From: Streptosporangiaceae bacterium
GTDB taxonomy: Bacteria; Actinomycetota; Actinomycetes; Streptosporangiales; Streptosporangiaceae
NCBI GenBank assembly: GCA_030052355.1
Contig: JASIGS010000499.1
Coordinates: forward strand, 1-6,455
Reading direction: 5' to 3'
Length of the DNA: 6,455 nt
Below the pieces are notes generated by a model. That model was not told where the DNA came from, did no database searches, and saw nothing but the letters and a program-made list of their open reading frames with translations. Below, piece by piece: positions 1 to 5,876 of this stretch. Within the stretch, counting starts at the first letter, position 1, and each line of letters opens with the position of its first letter. The position numbers were made by a program, and so were the translations under genes.

Positions 1-698
1 TTGATGTGCTGCCCGGTCGGGATCAGTACCTTGCCGCCGAGGTGGCCGCACTTCTTCTCCGAAGCAAGCTGGTCTTCCCAGTGCACGCCGGCCGCGCCGG
101 CGGCGATCATCGACTTCATCAGCTCAAAGGCATTCAGCACGCCGCCAAACCCGGCCTCAGCGTCGGCAACAATCGGTGCCAGCCAGTACGGAGCGCCCTC
201 GTTCTGCGACTCGGCCCAGGTGATCTGGTCGGCGCGCAGCAGCGCGTTGTTGATCCTGCGCACGACCGCGGGAACGGAGTTCGCCGGGTACAGGCTCTGG
301 TCCGGGTAGGTCTGGCCGGCCAGGTTCGCGTCCGCCGCGACCTGCCAGCCGGACAGGTAGATGGCCTTGAGGCCGGCCTTCACCTGCTGCACGGCCTGGT
401 TGCCGGTCATCGCGCCGAGCGAGTTCACGTAGTCCTGCGAGTGCAGCAGCGACCACAGCCGCTGCGCACCGAGCCGGGCCAGCGTGTGCTCCTCCTGTAC
501 GGAGCCACGCAACTTGACTACATCCGCAGCACTGTACGTGCGCTCGATGCCAGACCAGCGCGGATCTGTCGCCCACTGCTGGTGCAACGCGGCTGCCTGG
601 TCATCGAAGCTGGCGGTCCGCTGGCCCGGAATCGGGCCGCCGTTAGCCTGAGCGTGGTTAGAGCCGTTGTGAGTGTCCTCGAGGCGACGATTGGTCAC
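1..698 (-). CDS. aceA: Isocitrate lyase, N-terminal 232 residues (3' end outside window)
   Basis: Isocitrate lyase cleaves isocitrate to glyoxylate and succinate, the first glyoxylate-shunt step, in the cytoplasm, allowing growth on acetate and fatty acids. The reverse-strand translation contains the family signature KKCGH at residues 215-219 with catalytic Cys217. It also has the substrate-binding [10 protein letters not shown] stretch (116-125) and the metal-binding [10 protein letters not shown] stretch (177-186, Asp179). From memory, Trp93, Asp153 and Cys191 of M. tuberculosis Icl1 match Trp118 or Trp-equivalents here with a constant offset near 26, implying an N-terminal extension of about 26 residues before the conserved core. 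The start is GTG at 698, six bases after a perfect AGGAGG (705-710). The left edge cuts the gene just after the catalytic loop, so roughly 200 further residues are expected outside. All visible key residues are intact. It is divergent from a ScfR-type regulator, the likely controller. Confidence 0.97.
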   Translation of the reverse strand, partial: MTNRRLEDTHNGSNHAQANGGPIPGQRTASFDDQAAALHQQWATDPRWSGIERTYSAADVVKLRGSVQEEHTLARLGAQRLWSLLHSQDYVNSLGAMTGNQAVQQVKAGLKAIYLSGWQVAADANLAGQTYPDQSLYPANSVPAVVRRINNALLRADQITWAESQNEGAPYWLAPIVADAEAGFGGVLNAFELMKSMIAAGAAGVHWEDQLASEKKCGHLGGKVLIPTGQHI

Positions 699-704
699 GG
701 TAAC

Positions 705-710
705 CCTCCT
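705..710 (-). promoter_or_regulatory. Ribosome binding site of aceA
   Basis: On the minus strand this is a perfect AGGAGG ending six bases before the GTG at 698. It decides the aceA start and contrasts with the divergent regulator, which has no comparable site. Confidence 0.88.
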
Positions 711-794
711 GGATGGGTCGTCCCCGGGTGATGAACCGAGCGTGCATGCCCGGTCAGCAGATAGCTAGGGTCCAAGGTCCTAAAGATTGCGTGA

Positions 795-816
795 ACTTCT
801 GCTAGAGTGAAGAAGT
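795..816. promoter_or_regulatory. Inverted repeat ACTTCT-N10-AGAAGT over the regulator -10 and start codon
   Basis: ACTTCT (795-800) and AGAAGT (811-816) are perfect inverted 6-bp arms with a 10-bp spacer. The dyad brackets the -10 element and reaches into the GTG at 815. Its position suits an autorepression operator for the HTH regulator encoded there. The arms are short, so chance occurrence is possible. Confidence 0.35.
800..808 (+). promoter_or_regulatory. Extended -10 promoter element for the ScfR-type regulator, probably leaderless
   Basis: TGCTAGAGT contains the hexamer TAGAGT (803-808), which fits the actinobacterial TAnnnT -10 pattern, preceded by an extended-10 TGn. Six bases separate it from the GTG at 815, so the expected transcription start falls on or next to the start codon. 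Leaderless mRNAs are common in actinobacteria, which would explain the missing Shine-Dalgarno sequence. No good -35 is seen at the usual distance. The assignment is an inference from spacing. Confidence 0.5.
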
Positions 817-2287
817 GAGAACTTTCGCTGGAGAAGAATCTCAAACTTTGCCGGATTCCGGCCTGGATCTGGGCATGTTCGGCCAGCGGCTCCGACACCT
901 GCGCCGTGCTCGCAAGATGACCCTGGCCGAGCTGGGGGAGAAGGTCGGCCGGGCGCCCTCTGTGCTGTCCCTGCTGGAGAACGGCCGCCGCGAGCCCAAG
1001 CTGTCGCTGATCGAGTCGCTGGCCTCGGCGCTGTCGGTGCCGACGAGCGAGCTGATGCGCAAGCAGCCGCCGAGCCGCCGGGCTCAGCTCGAGATCGCGC
1101 TGGCCGAGGCGCAGCGGGACCCCGCCTATGCCGAACTCGGGCTGGCACCCCTGCGGGTGGGCGCGCGCGTGCCCAGCGACGTGCTCGAGCACCTGGTCGC
1201 GCTGCACGACGAGCTCAGGCGGCAGCGGACCAAGCCGACCGCGACCCCGGAGGAAGCCAGGGCGGCGAACGCGGACCTGCGCGCGATGATGAGCGAGCGG
1301 GGGAACTACTTCCCGGAGATCGAGGCCGCCGCGGCGGAGGCGCTGGCGCCGGTCGGCTACACCGGCGGCGCGCTGTCCCAGGGCATGCTGCTCGCCGTCG
1401 TGAACCACCACGGGTTCTCGGTGCGGTACGTTCAGGACCTGCCGCGCTCCACGCGGTCGGTCACCGACTTGCACAACCGGCGCATCTACCTCCGCCAGGA
1501 GTCGCTGGGCATGCACACCCCGCGCGCCGTGCTGCTGCAGACGCTCGGTCACTTCGTGCTCGGCCACGCCGTGCCTTCCGACTTCGGCGAGTTCCTCCGC
1601 CAGCGGGTCGAGGCCAACTACTTCGCCGCGGCCGTGCTGGTGCCCGAGAACGCGGCGGCGGCATTCCTCCAGAGCGCCAAGCACGCGCGTGACATCGCGG
1701 TGGAAGACCTGCGGGACGTGTTCTCGGTTTCCTACGAGATGGCCGCGCACCGGTTCACCAACCTGGCGACCCACCACCTCGACATGCCCTGCCACTTCGT
1801 CAAGAACGACGAGGGCGGCATCATCTACAAGGCATACGAGAACGACGGCGTCGTGTTCCCGGCCGACCCGACCGGCGCGATCGAGGGCCAGCGGATGTGC
1901 CGCAGCTGGGCTGGCCGCCAGGTGTTCGCCGCTGACGACCCGTTCAGCCCGTACTTCCAGTACTCCGACACGCCATCCGGCACGTACCTGTGTACCGCCC
2001 TTGTCGATCCGGGAAGGGAACGTGGGTTCGCCGTCACGCTCGGCGTCAGGTATGAGGACTCGCGCTGGTTCCGTGGCCGGGACACCATAGTGCGGATGAA
2101 GTCGACCTGCCCGGCGCCAGAGTGCTGCCAGCGGCCGCCAGCGGGGCTGGCGGCCCGCTGGGAGGGCCTGGCCTGGCCGTCAGCCCGGGCGCACTCGCAC
2201 GTGCTCCTCGCGCTGCCGTCCGGCAGCTTCCCCGGCGTGGACGAGTCGGACGTGTTCGAGTTCCTGGACCGGCACGGCGCCGGCTGA
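815..2287 (+). CDS. ScfR-family (RamB/PrpR-like) XRE transcriptional regulator, divergent from aceA
   Basis: This is a 490-residue cytoplasmic DNA-binding regulator, similar in size to RamB and PrpR of mycobacteria (about 475-485). Residues 21-81 form an XRE/Cro-type helix-turn-helix (MFGQRLRHLR to VPTSEL). The middle (about 160-290) is IrrE/ImmA-like, but the usual zinc-protease HExxH reads QTLGH (242-246), so peptidase activity is unlikely. It includes the family stretch RVEANYFAAAVLVP (264-277). The C-terminal short-chain fatty acyl regulator domain (about 290-480) carries Cys326, 362, 393, 432, 437 and 438. In PrpR such cysteines are reported to hold an Fe-S cluster, and CoA esters act as ligands. 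Divergence from aceA fits control of the glyoxylate shunt and of itself. GTG 815 has no Shine-Dalgarno but fits leaderless initiation; ATG 875 (Met21), right at the HTH, is the alternative start. Whether it activates or represses cannot be read from sequence. Confidence 0.92.
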   Translation: MRTFAGEESQTLPDSGLDLGMFGQRLRHLRRARKMTLAELGEKVGRAPSVLSLLENGRREPKLSLIESLASALSVPTSELMRKQPPSRRAQLEIALAEAQRDPAYAELGLAPLRVGARVPSDVLEHLVALHDELRRQRTKPTATPEEARAANADLRAMMSERGNYFPEIEAAAAEALAPVGYTGGALSQGMLLAVVNHHGFSVRYVQDLPRSTRSVTDLHNRRIYLRQESLGMHTPRAVLLQTLGHFVLGHAVPSDFGEFLRQRVEANYFAAAVLVPENAAAAFLQSAKHARDIAVEDLRDVFSVSYEMAAHRFTNLATHHLDMPCHFVKNDEGGIIYKAYENDGVVFPADPTGAIEGQRMCRSWAGRQVFAADDPFSPYFQYSDTPSGTYLCTALVDPGRERGFAVTLGVRYEDSRWFRGRDTIVRMKSTCPAPECCQRPPAGLAARWEGLAWPSARAHSHVLLALPSGSFPGVDESDVFEFLDRHGAG

Positions 2288-2291
2288 TCAG
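2284..2291. other. Abutting convergent stop codons in palindrome CTGATCAG
   Basis: The regulator ends with TGA at 2285-2287 and the opposite-strand AfsR-type gene ends with TGA at 2290-2288, so one TGATCA supplies both stops with zero bases between. No room remains for an intergenic terminator. Transcripts must end inside the opposing gene or read through as antisense. Confidence 0.9.
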
Positions 2292-5200
2292 GCCTTGATC
2301 CGGTCGCCGCTGTCCAGGGCTGCCAGCCGCGTGCTGACCTCGTCGGCCTCGGGGGCGCCGACCTCGCGGTACAGCGCCTGTGCCTGCTGCCAGTGGTGGC
2401 GAGCCCGGTCATGCTCGCCAGCGGAGTGGTGGCTTTCGGCGAGGTCGCGGTGCACCGTCGCCTGCTGGTACGTGTTGCCGGTCTCGGCGGCTAGCCGGAG
2501 CGCCGCCGCCAGCTCGTCGCGGGCGGCGGCTGGCTGGCCGGTCGCGTGCAGGACCTCGGCCATGCTGCGCAGCGTCAAGATCTCGCCGTACTGGTAGCCC
2601 GCCTGCCGGTGCAGCTCGAGTGCCTGCTGCAGATAACTGCGTGCCGACGGGTAGTCGCCCTCGCGGCTGCTGACTTCGCCGAGATTGTAGAGCTCGTTAG
2701 CCACGCACGCGTGATTGCCGAGGCGGCGGTAGATGGTGAGGGCCTGCCCGAAAAAGCCGGCGGCCTGCGTCAGGTGGCCGCGGCGGAAGTTGAGGTCTCC
2801 GATCGAGGTCAGTGCGTCAGCTTCGCCACTCTCGAAGTTGGCTTCGCGGAGCACCGACAGGGCACGCTGCAGGTGCTCCTCGGCTTGGTCGTAGGAGCCG
2901 AGCTTGACCTCTGAGCTGGCCAGCCGCGAAAGCGCGCGCGCCGCGCCGAGGCTGTTTCCGGCGTCCTCGTAGGCGGCAATGGCTTGCCGGAAGTAGCTGG
3001 CCGCTGACCAGTGGTTGTGCAGCTCGGCCTCGGCGATGCCGAGGTTTCCAAGGGCCCGGGCCTGGCCGGCGTGGTGGCCGGACAAGCGGTAGCGTTCCAG
3101 CGCGGCCCGGTAGTTGTCGGCCGCGTCGCCGAAGCGACCTCTCATCACGCCGATCGTGCCGAGGCCGTTCAGCGCGTCGGCTTGCGCGACCAGGTCGCCG
3201 GACCGGCGGGCGGCGTGCAGCTCGTGACTGTAGATGGTGTGCGCCTCAGGCAGGTGGCTGCCGTTCATCAAGTAGCGGAACAGCATGTCGGCCAAGCGGA
3301 TGGCGTGCTCGGGCCAGCCGTTGCCGGTGCAGTGCACGGCCATGGCGACGAGGTTCGCCCGCTCGCCGTCCAGCCACGCGTGCGCGTCAGCCTCCCCGGG
3401 CATGACCGGCACGGCTGCAGCGGATGGCGGGACGCGCGGCCGCACCTGGGCTTCGGCTGGGTACAGGACGTCCATGGCGGCAGCCGCCGCGGCCAGGTAG
3501 TAGTCGAACAGGCGGGTCAGGGCCTGCTGGCACGGGTCGTCGGGGTCGCAGGCGGTCGCCTGCTCGCGGGCATAAGCGCGCAGCAGGTCGTGCATGGCGT
3601 ACCGGCCCGGCGATGTTGGCTGGAGCAAGTGAGCACGGGCCAGGGCGTCCAGCGCCTGGCGAGTCGGCGGGAGCGTGCTGCCGGTGAGCGCGGTGGCGGC
3701 GCAGGCGTCGAAGTCGGCGCCAGGGTGCAGGCTGACCAGCCGGAACAATCTCGCAGTCCCGTCGTCGAGGCTGAGGTATGACCAGGAGAAAACCGATCGC
3801 ACGGAGGTGCGCGGGTCGCCGCCCGCATCGAGCAGGTCCAGTCGGTGCTGCTGGTCGCCGAGTTCGCTGACGAGGCTGGCGAGCGGGACGTCCGGGCGGG
3901 CTGCGGCGAGCTCAGCGGCGATTCGCAGCGCGAGCGGCAGCCGTGCGCACTGCCTGGCTAGCGTGACGGCCGCGTCCGGTTCGATGTCAACCCGGGCGCC
4001 GGTCAGCTCGCGCAGCAGCGCGACCGCGTCGGCGACGGGGAGCAGGTCGAGGTCGAGGCGATGGGCGCCGTCACGAGCGACGAGCCCGGCGAGGGAATCG
4101 CGGCTGGTGACCAGCACAGCGCAGCCGGGGTGGCCAGGCAGCATCGGCCGCACCTGCGCCACGGTCGCGGCGTTGTCGAGCAGGACCAGGACCCGCTTGC
4201 CGGCCAGCAGGCTCCGGTACCGGGATGCGCGCTCTGACTCTTCCGGCGGGATGTCCTGGCCAGGCACGCCGAGCGAGCGCAGGAACGCGGCGAGCGCGTC
4301 GGTGGCGGACGTCGGCTGGTCGGGGTCGTAGCCGCGCAAGTTGACGTAGAGCTGCCCGTCGGGGAACTGTGCCGCAGCGTGGTGTGCCCAGTGGACCGCC
4401 AGCGCGGTCTTGCCGACCCCGGCGGTTCCCGACAACGCGGAGATCACCGCGGCAGCGGGCTTGGGCCCGACGGACGCGGCGGGCGAGCCGAGCAGGAGCC
4501 GGTCGAGTTCGGCCAGTTCGGCGGCGCGGCCAGTGAACGCGGCCACGTCGCCCGGTAGTTCCCGCGGCACCGGCGCGGCTGGCAGCGGCGTGGCTGGCGC
4601 GGGCACGGGTGGCAGCGGCGCGGCTGGCAGCGGCGTGGCTGGCAGCGGCCCGGTCGCGCCGGCCGTGGGCGGGTTGAGTGCCGGGTCTGCGGTCAGGATC
4701 TGCTGCCTCAGGTGCTGCAGTTCGGATCCGGGCTCGGCGCCGAGCTCATGTACCAGGATCTCGCCGGCGTGCTGATAGGCGGCCAGTGCCTCGGCTTGCC
4801 GTCCGTCCCGGTACAGCGCCAGCATCAGCAGTGCGTGCACGCGCTCACGCAGCGGATTCTGGGCGGCCAGCTGGCGCAGCTCGCCGATCACTTCGCCGTG
4901 CCGGTCCAGGTGAAGGTCGGCGTCGATCCGGGTCTCCAGGGCCTGCAGGCGCAGTTCGGCCAGCCGCGGTGCGTCCTTGCTGGTCAGCAGGTCCGAGCCG
5001 ACGTCGGCTAGCGGCTCACCCTGCCACATCGCCAGCGCCGCGACCGCCCCATCGGCCGCCTCCGGCCAACGGCTGTCCCTGACCGCGGTCGCGGCGTCGC
5101 GCAGCATGCCTTCGAACCGGTCCAGATCCAGTTCGCCGGGTTCAACCCTGAGCCGGTAGCCCCGAGGCTGGGTGGTGATCCGTGCCCCGCCGGGGCCGAG

Positions 5201-5428
5201 GGCCTTGCGCAGCCGCATCACGTAGTTCTGCACCCCGGTGCGCGCCGCCGATGGCAGGTTCTCGCCCCACAGCGCCTCAGCCAGATCGTCCACCGTCACG
5301 ACGCGATTGGCGTGCAGCAGCAGCACAGCCAGCACGGCCCGGTGCTTGGCCGCCGGAATGGGCACCAGCGCGCCGTCGATCCGCACCGTCAAAGGACCGA
5401 GCAAGCTGAATTCTGCGCTTACCGCCAT
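2288..5428 (-). CDS. AfsR-type SARP regulator with BTAD, NB-ARC ATPase and TPR domains
   Basis: This is a 1046-residue pathway regulator of the AfsR class (S. coelicolor AfsR is about 993). Residues 5-95 are the OmpR-like winged helix (EFSLLGPLTVRIDG, ALWGENLP, MRLRKALG, TQPRGYRL). Residues 100-246 are the bacterial transcriptional activation domain. A Pro/Ala-rich linker with a duplicated PATPLPAAP spans 250-290. The NB-ARC ATPase has Walker A GTAGVGKT (334-341), Walker B LVLLDN (414-419), TSR (441-443), RLPLAL (496-501) and MHD (612-614), all intact, so a nucleotide switch is expected. ANLVA-type helices near 684-695 precede seven TPRs (748-1027). SARPs activate by binding direct repeats near the -35; the TPRs are the presumed signal or partner sensor. 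ATG 5428 has no clear Shine-Dalgarno, but no other usual start codon lies between it and the upstream in-frame stop, and the domain begins at once. It converges on the ScfR gene and diverges from a small ORF. No biosynthetic genes adjoin, so its targets are unknown. Confidence 0.95.
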   Translation of the reverse strand: MAVSAEFSLLGPLTVRIDGALVPIPAAKHRAVLAVLLLHANRVVTVDDLAEALWGENLPSAARTGVQNYVMRLRKALGPGGARITTQPRGYRLRVEPGELDLDRFEGMLRDAATAVRDSRWPEAADGAVAALAMWQGEPLADVGSDLLTSKDAPRLAELRLQALETRIDADLHLDRHGEVIGELRQLAAQNPLRERVHALLMLALYRDGRQAEALAAYQHAGEILVHELGAEPGSELQHLRQQILTADPALNPPTAGATGPLPATPLPAAPLPPVPAPATPLPAAPVPRELPGDVAAFTGRAAELAELDRLLLGSPAASVGPKPAAAVISALSGTAGVGKTALAVHWAHHAAAQFPDGQLYVNLRGYDPDQPTSATDALAAFLRSLGVPGQDIPPEESERASRYRSLLAGKRVLVLLDNAATVAQVRPMLPGHPGCAVLVTSRDSLAGLVARDGAHRLDLDLLPVADAVALLRELTGARVDIEPDAAVTLARQCARLPLALRIAAELAAARPDVPLASLVSELGDQQHRLDLLDAGGDPRTSVRSVFSWSYLSLDDGTARLFRLVSLHPGADFDACAATALTGSTLPPTRQALDALARAHLLQPTSPGRYAMHDLLRAYAREQATACDPDDPCQQALTRLFDYYLAAAAAAMDVLYPAEAQVRPRVPPSAAAVPVMPGEADAHAWLDGERANLVAMAVHCTGNGWPEHAIRLADMLFRYLMNGSHLPEAHTIYSHELHAARRSGDLVAQADALNGLGTIGVMRGRFGDAADNYRAALERYRLSGHHAGQARALGNLGIAEAELHNHWSAASYFRQAIAAYEDAGNSLGAARALSRLASSEVKLGSYDQAEEHLQRALSVLREANFESGEADALTSIGDLNFRRGHLTQAAGFFGQALTIYRRLGNHACVANELYNLGEVSSREGDYPSARSYLQQALELHRQAGYQYGEILTLRSMAEVLHATGQPAAARDELAAALRLAAETGNTYQQATVHRDLAESHHSAGEHDRARHHWQQAQALYREVGAPEADEVSTRLAALDSGDRIKA
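2348..3187 (-). repeat. Seven consecutive 40-residue tetratricopeptide repeats
   Basis: Protein residues 748-787, 788-827, 828-867, 868-907, 908-947, 948-987 and 988-1027 form seven in-register units of exactly 40 residues with no indels. Each follows a pattern like gxAxALxxLGxxxxxxGxxxxAxxxxxxALxxyrxxGn. The 40-residue rather than 34-residue period is typical of kinesin-light-chain or LGN-like TPRs found in STAND ATPases. The block should form a superhelical ligand- or partner-binding surface. Confidence 0.9.
4571..4643 (-). repeat. Perfect 28-bp tandem-type repeat (period 45 bp) encoding the Pro/Ala linker
   Basis: Positions 4571-4598 and 4616-4643 are identical over 28 bp and start 45 bp apart. 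In the protein this duplicates PATPLPAAP at residues 263-271 and 278-286, between BTAD and NB-ARC. The unit keeps the reading frame (15 codons), so linker length could vary among strains by slippage without frameshift. Confidence 0.9.
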
Positions 5429-5508
5429 GGCGTGCCGGCGCGTATGACTAAGGGGCCGAGCAGTAAGGACTCCGCTCTCATCGGCTTAGCTCACCGCCGT
5501 CCCGAGGC

Positions 5509-5537
5509 ACGCTAGCGATGATCAAACTTTAGCGGAA
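5509..5537 (-). promoter_or_regulatory. Possible promoter of the AfsR-type gene
   Basis: On the minus strand TAGCGT (5514-5509) fits TAnnnT. A poor -35, TTCCGC (5537-5532), lies 17 bp upstream and overlaps the direct repeat. A weak -35 covered by an activator site is the arrangement expected for SARP-dependent promoters. The leader would be about 75 bases. Confidence 0.25.
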
Positions 5538-5546
5538 CCTTAACGA
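5525..5546. promoter_or_regulatory. Candidate SARP operator: 11-bp direct repeat
   Basis: AACTTTAGCGG (5525-5535) and AACCTTAACGA (5536-5546) are adjacent, match at 8 of 11 positions, and repeat at one helical turn. SARP proteins are known to bind direct repeats spaced at 11 or 22 bp near the -35 region. A SARP is encoded next door and two promoters face outward from here, so auto-regulation or control of the small ORF is plausible. No third copy is seen. The function is inferred. Confidence 0.4.
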
Positions 5547-5605
5547 CGCCACCAAAACTCGAACTACCCGCAACGGCGCAGGTATTTCGCACCGCAATAC
5601 CATCC

Positions 5606-5613
5606 AGAAAGGA
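5606..5613 (+). promoter_or_regulatory. Ribosome binding site that selects ATG 5619
   Basis: AGAAAGGA ends five bases before ATG 5619 but overlaps ATG 5613. The spacing therefore favours 5619 as the start of the small gene. Confidence 0.6.
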
Positions 5614-5618
5614 TGACA

Positions 5619-5864
5619 ATGACCTCGCGTCCGGTTTCCGGCGTGGCCGTCACGGTCACTCACGCCAATCCGTTGCACCCCCACGATGCCGCGCTCATCC
5701 GCACCGCGCTCGGCCAGGCAGACCCGGTCACAGACGCGATCGCCCATCACATCGCAGAGACCGGCAGCGTCTACCTTGAACTGCCCGACGGCCGCCTGAC
5801 AGTCGTGCTCGACCTGGACGGCAAGTGGATACCGCGCGCCCGCGACGAGGGGATCCGCGCCTGA
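5619..5864 (+). CDS. Small conserved-looking protein of unknown function (81 residues)
   Basis: I do not recognise a family. The protein begins MTSRPVSGVAVTVTHANP; using ATG 5613 instead would add two residues. It has no cysteine, signal peptide or membrane segment. Residues 23-47 look helical (DAALIRTALGQADPVTDA). Residues 51-71 look like a beta hairpin (VYLELPDGRL then TVVLDLDGKW) with a DG turn on each strand, followed by a charged tail. A real gene is supported by the ribosome binding site, GC-rich third positions, an otherwise unoccupied interval and snug spacing to the next gene. It is divergent from the AfsR-type gene across a possible SARP operator. AfsR of Streptomyces controls a neighbouring small gene, afsS, but the repeats known from AfsS are not seen here, so only the layout is comparable. 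It ends 12 bases from the convergent crotonase-family gene. Confidence 0.7.
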   Translation: MTSRPVSGVAVTVTHANPLHPHDAALIRTALGQADPVTDAIAHHIAETGSVYLELPDGRLTVVLDLDGKWIPRARDEGIRA

Positions 5865-5876
5865 GACCGGTCACCC

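Larger units (their letters stand above)
699..814. promoter_or_regulatory. Divergent promoter region between aceA and the ScfR-type regulator
   Basis: This 116-bp gap must hold the promoters of both divergent genes. On the plus strand an extended -10 (TGCTAGAGT, 800-808) is the clearest element. On the minus strand I find no convincing -10 with a well-spaced -35 for aceA; TAGCTAT near 762-768 is only a weak possibility. A tandem heptamer GGTCCAA/GGTCCTA lies at 769-782, and operator-like repeats sit at its right end and continue into the regulator gene. The aceA transcript is expected to have a leader carrying the AGGAGG at 705-710. Confidence 0.7.
793..855 (+). repeat. Three imperfect direct repeats (AACTTnnGCnnGA-like) around the regulator start
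   Basis: The copies are GAACTTCTGCTAGA (793-806), GAACTTTCGCTGGA (819-832) and AAACTTTGCCGGA (843-855), starting 24-26 bp apart. The third, AAACTTTGC, resembles the TTTGC core of operators described for Corynebacterium RamB. The first overlaps the -10 and the other two lie just inside the coding sequence. They may be operator copies for this regulator or another acyl-CoA-responsive one. The second and third are also constrained by coding, so the claim is tentative. Confidence 0.35.
5429..5618. promoter_or_regulatory. Divergent promoter region between the AfsR-type gene and the small ORF
   Basis: This 190-bp non-coding gap is less GC-rich than its surroundings in its right half (about 5521-5612), as expected of promoters. 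It holds an 11-bp-period direct repeat (5525-5546), a possible minus-strand -10 at 5509-5514, a plus-strand TACCAT (5598-5603), and the small gene's AGAAAGGA. A plus-strand ATG at 5444 opens only 23 codons with no ribosome binding site and is not called. Confidence 0.7.

Noticed and set aside
6..731. Plus-strand open frame (241 codons) opposite aceA
   Set aside because: The minus strand encodes an unmistakable isocitrate lyase with its active-site motifs; the plus-strand product resembles no family.
769..782. Tandem heptamer GGTCCAA/GGTCCTA in the aceA-regulator gap as a SARP-type site
   Set aside because: Seven-base spacing does not match the 11-bp SARP period and no further copies exist; it is mentioned only as part of the promoter region.
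695..1795. Long minus-strand open frame (366 codons) opposite the ScfR-type regulator
   Set aside because: It is low-complexity Arg/Gly/His-rich antisense translation typical of high-GC DNA, overlaps the aceA start, and has no recognisable domain, whereas the plus strand encodes a clear regulator.
3011..3781. Plus-strand open frame (256 codons) within the AfsR-type gene, and several shorter ones nearby
   Set aside because: They are shadows of the intact minus-strand frame. Their composition is Ala/Arg/Gly/Ser-biased, and none has domain motifs or ribosome binding sites.
4571..4643. CRISPR-like or REP-like repeat
   Set aside because: It has only two copies, lies inside an intact reading frame and encodes a regular Pro/Ala linker, so it is a coding minisatellite.
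5430..5512. Inverted repeat GCGTGCC (5430-5436) / GGCACGC (5506-5512) flanking the leader of the AfsR-type gene
   Set aside because: Seven bases separated by 69 bp is near chance level in GC-rich DNA, and no nested pairing supports it.
5613..5615. ATG 5613 as the start of the small gene
   Set aside because: It overlaps the Shine-Dalgarno AGAAAGGA; ATG 5619 has proper spacing. The difference is only two residues.
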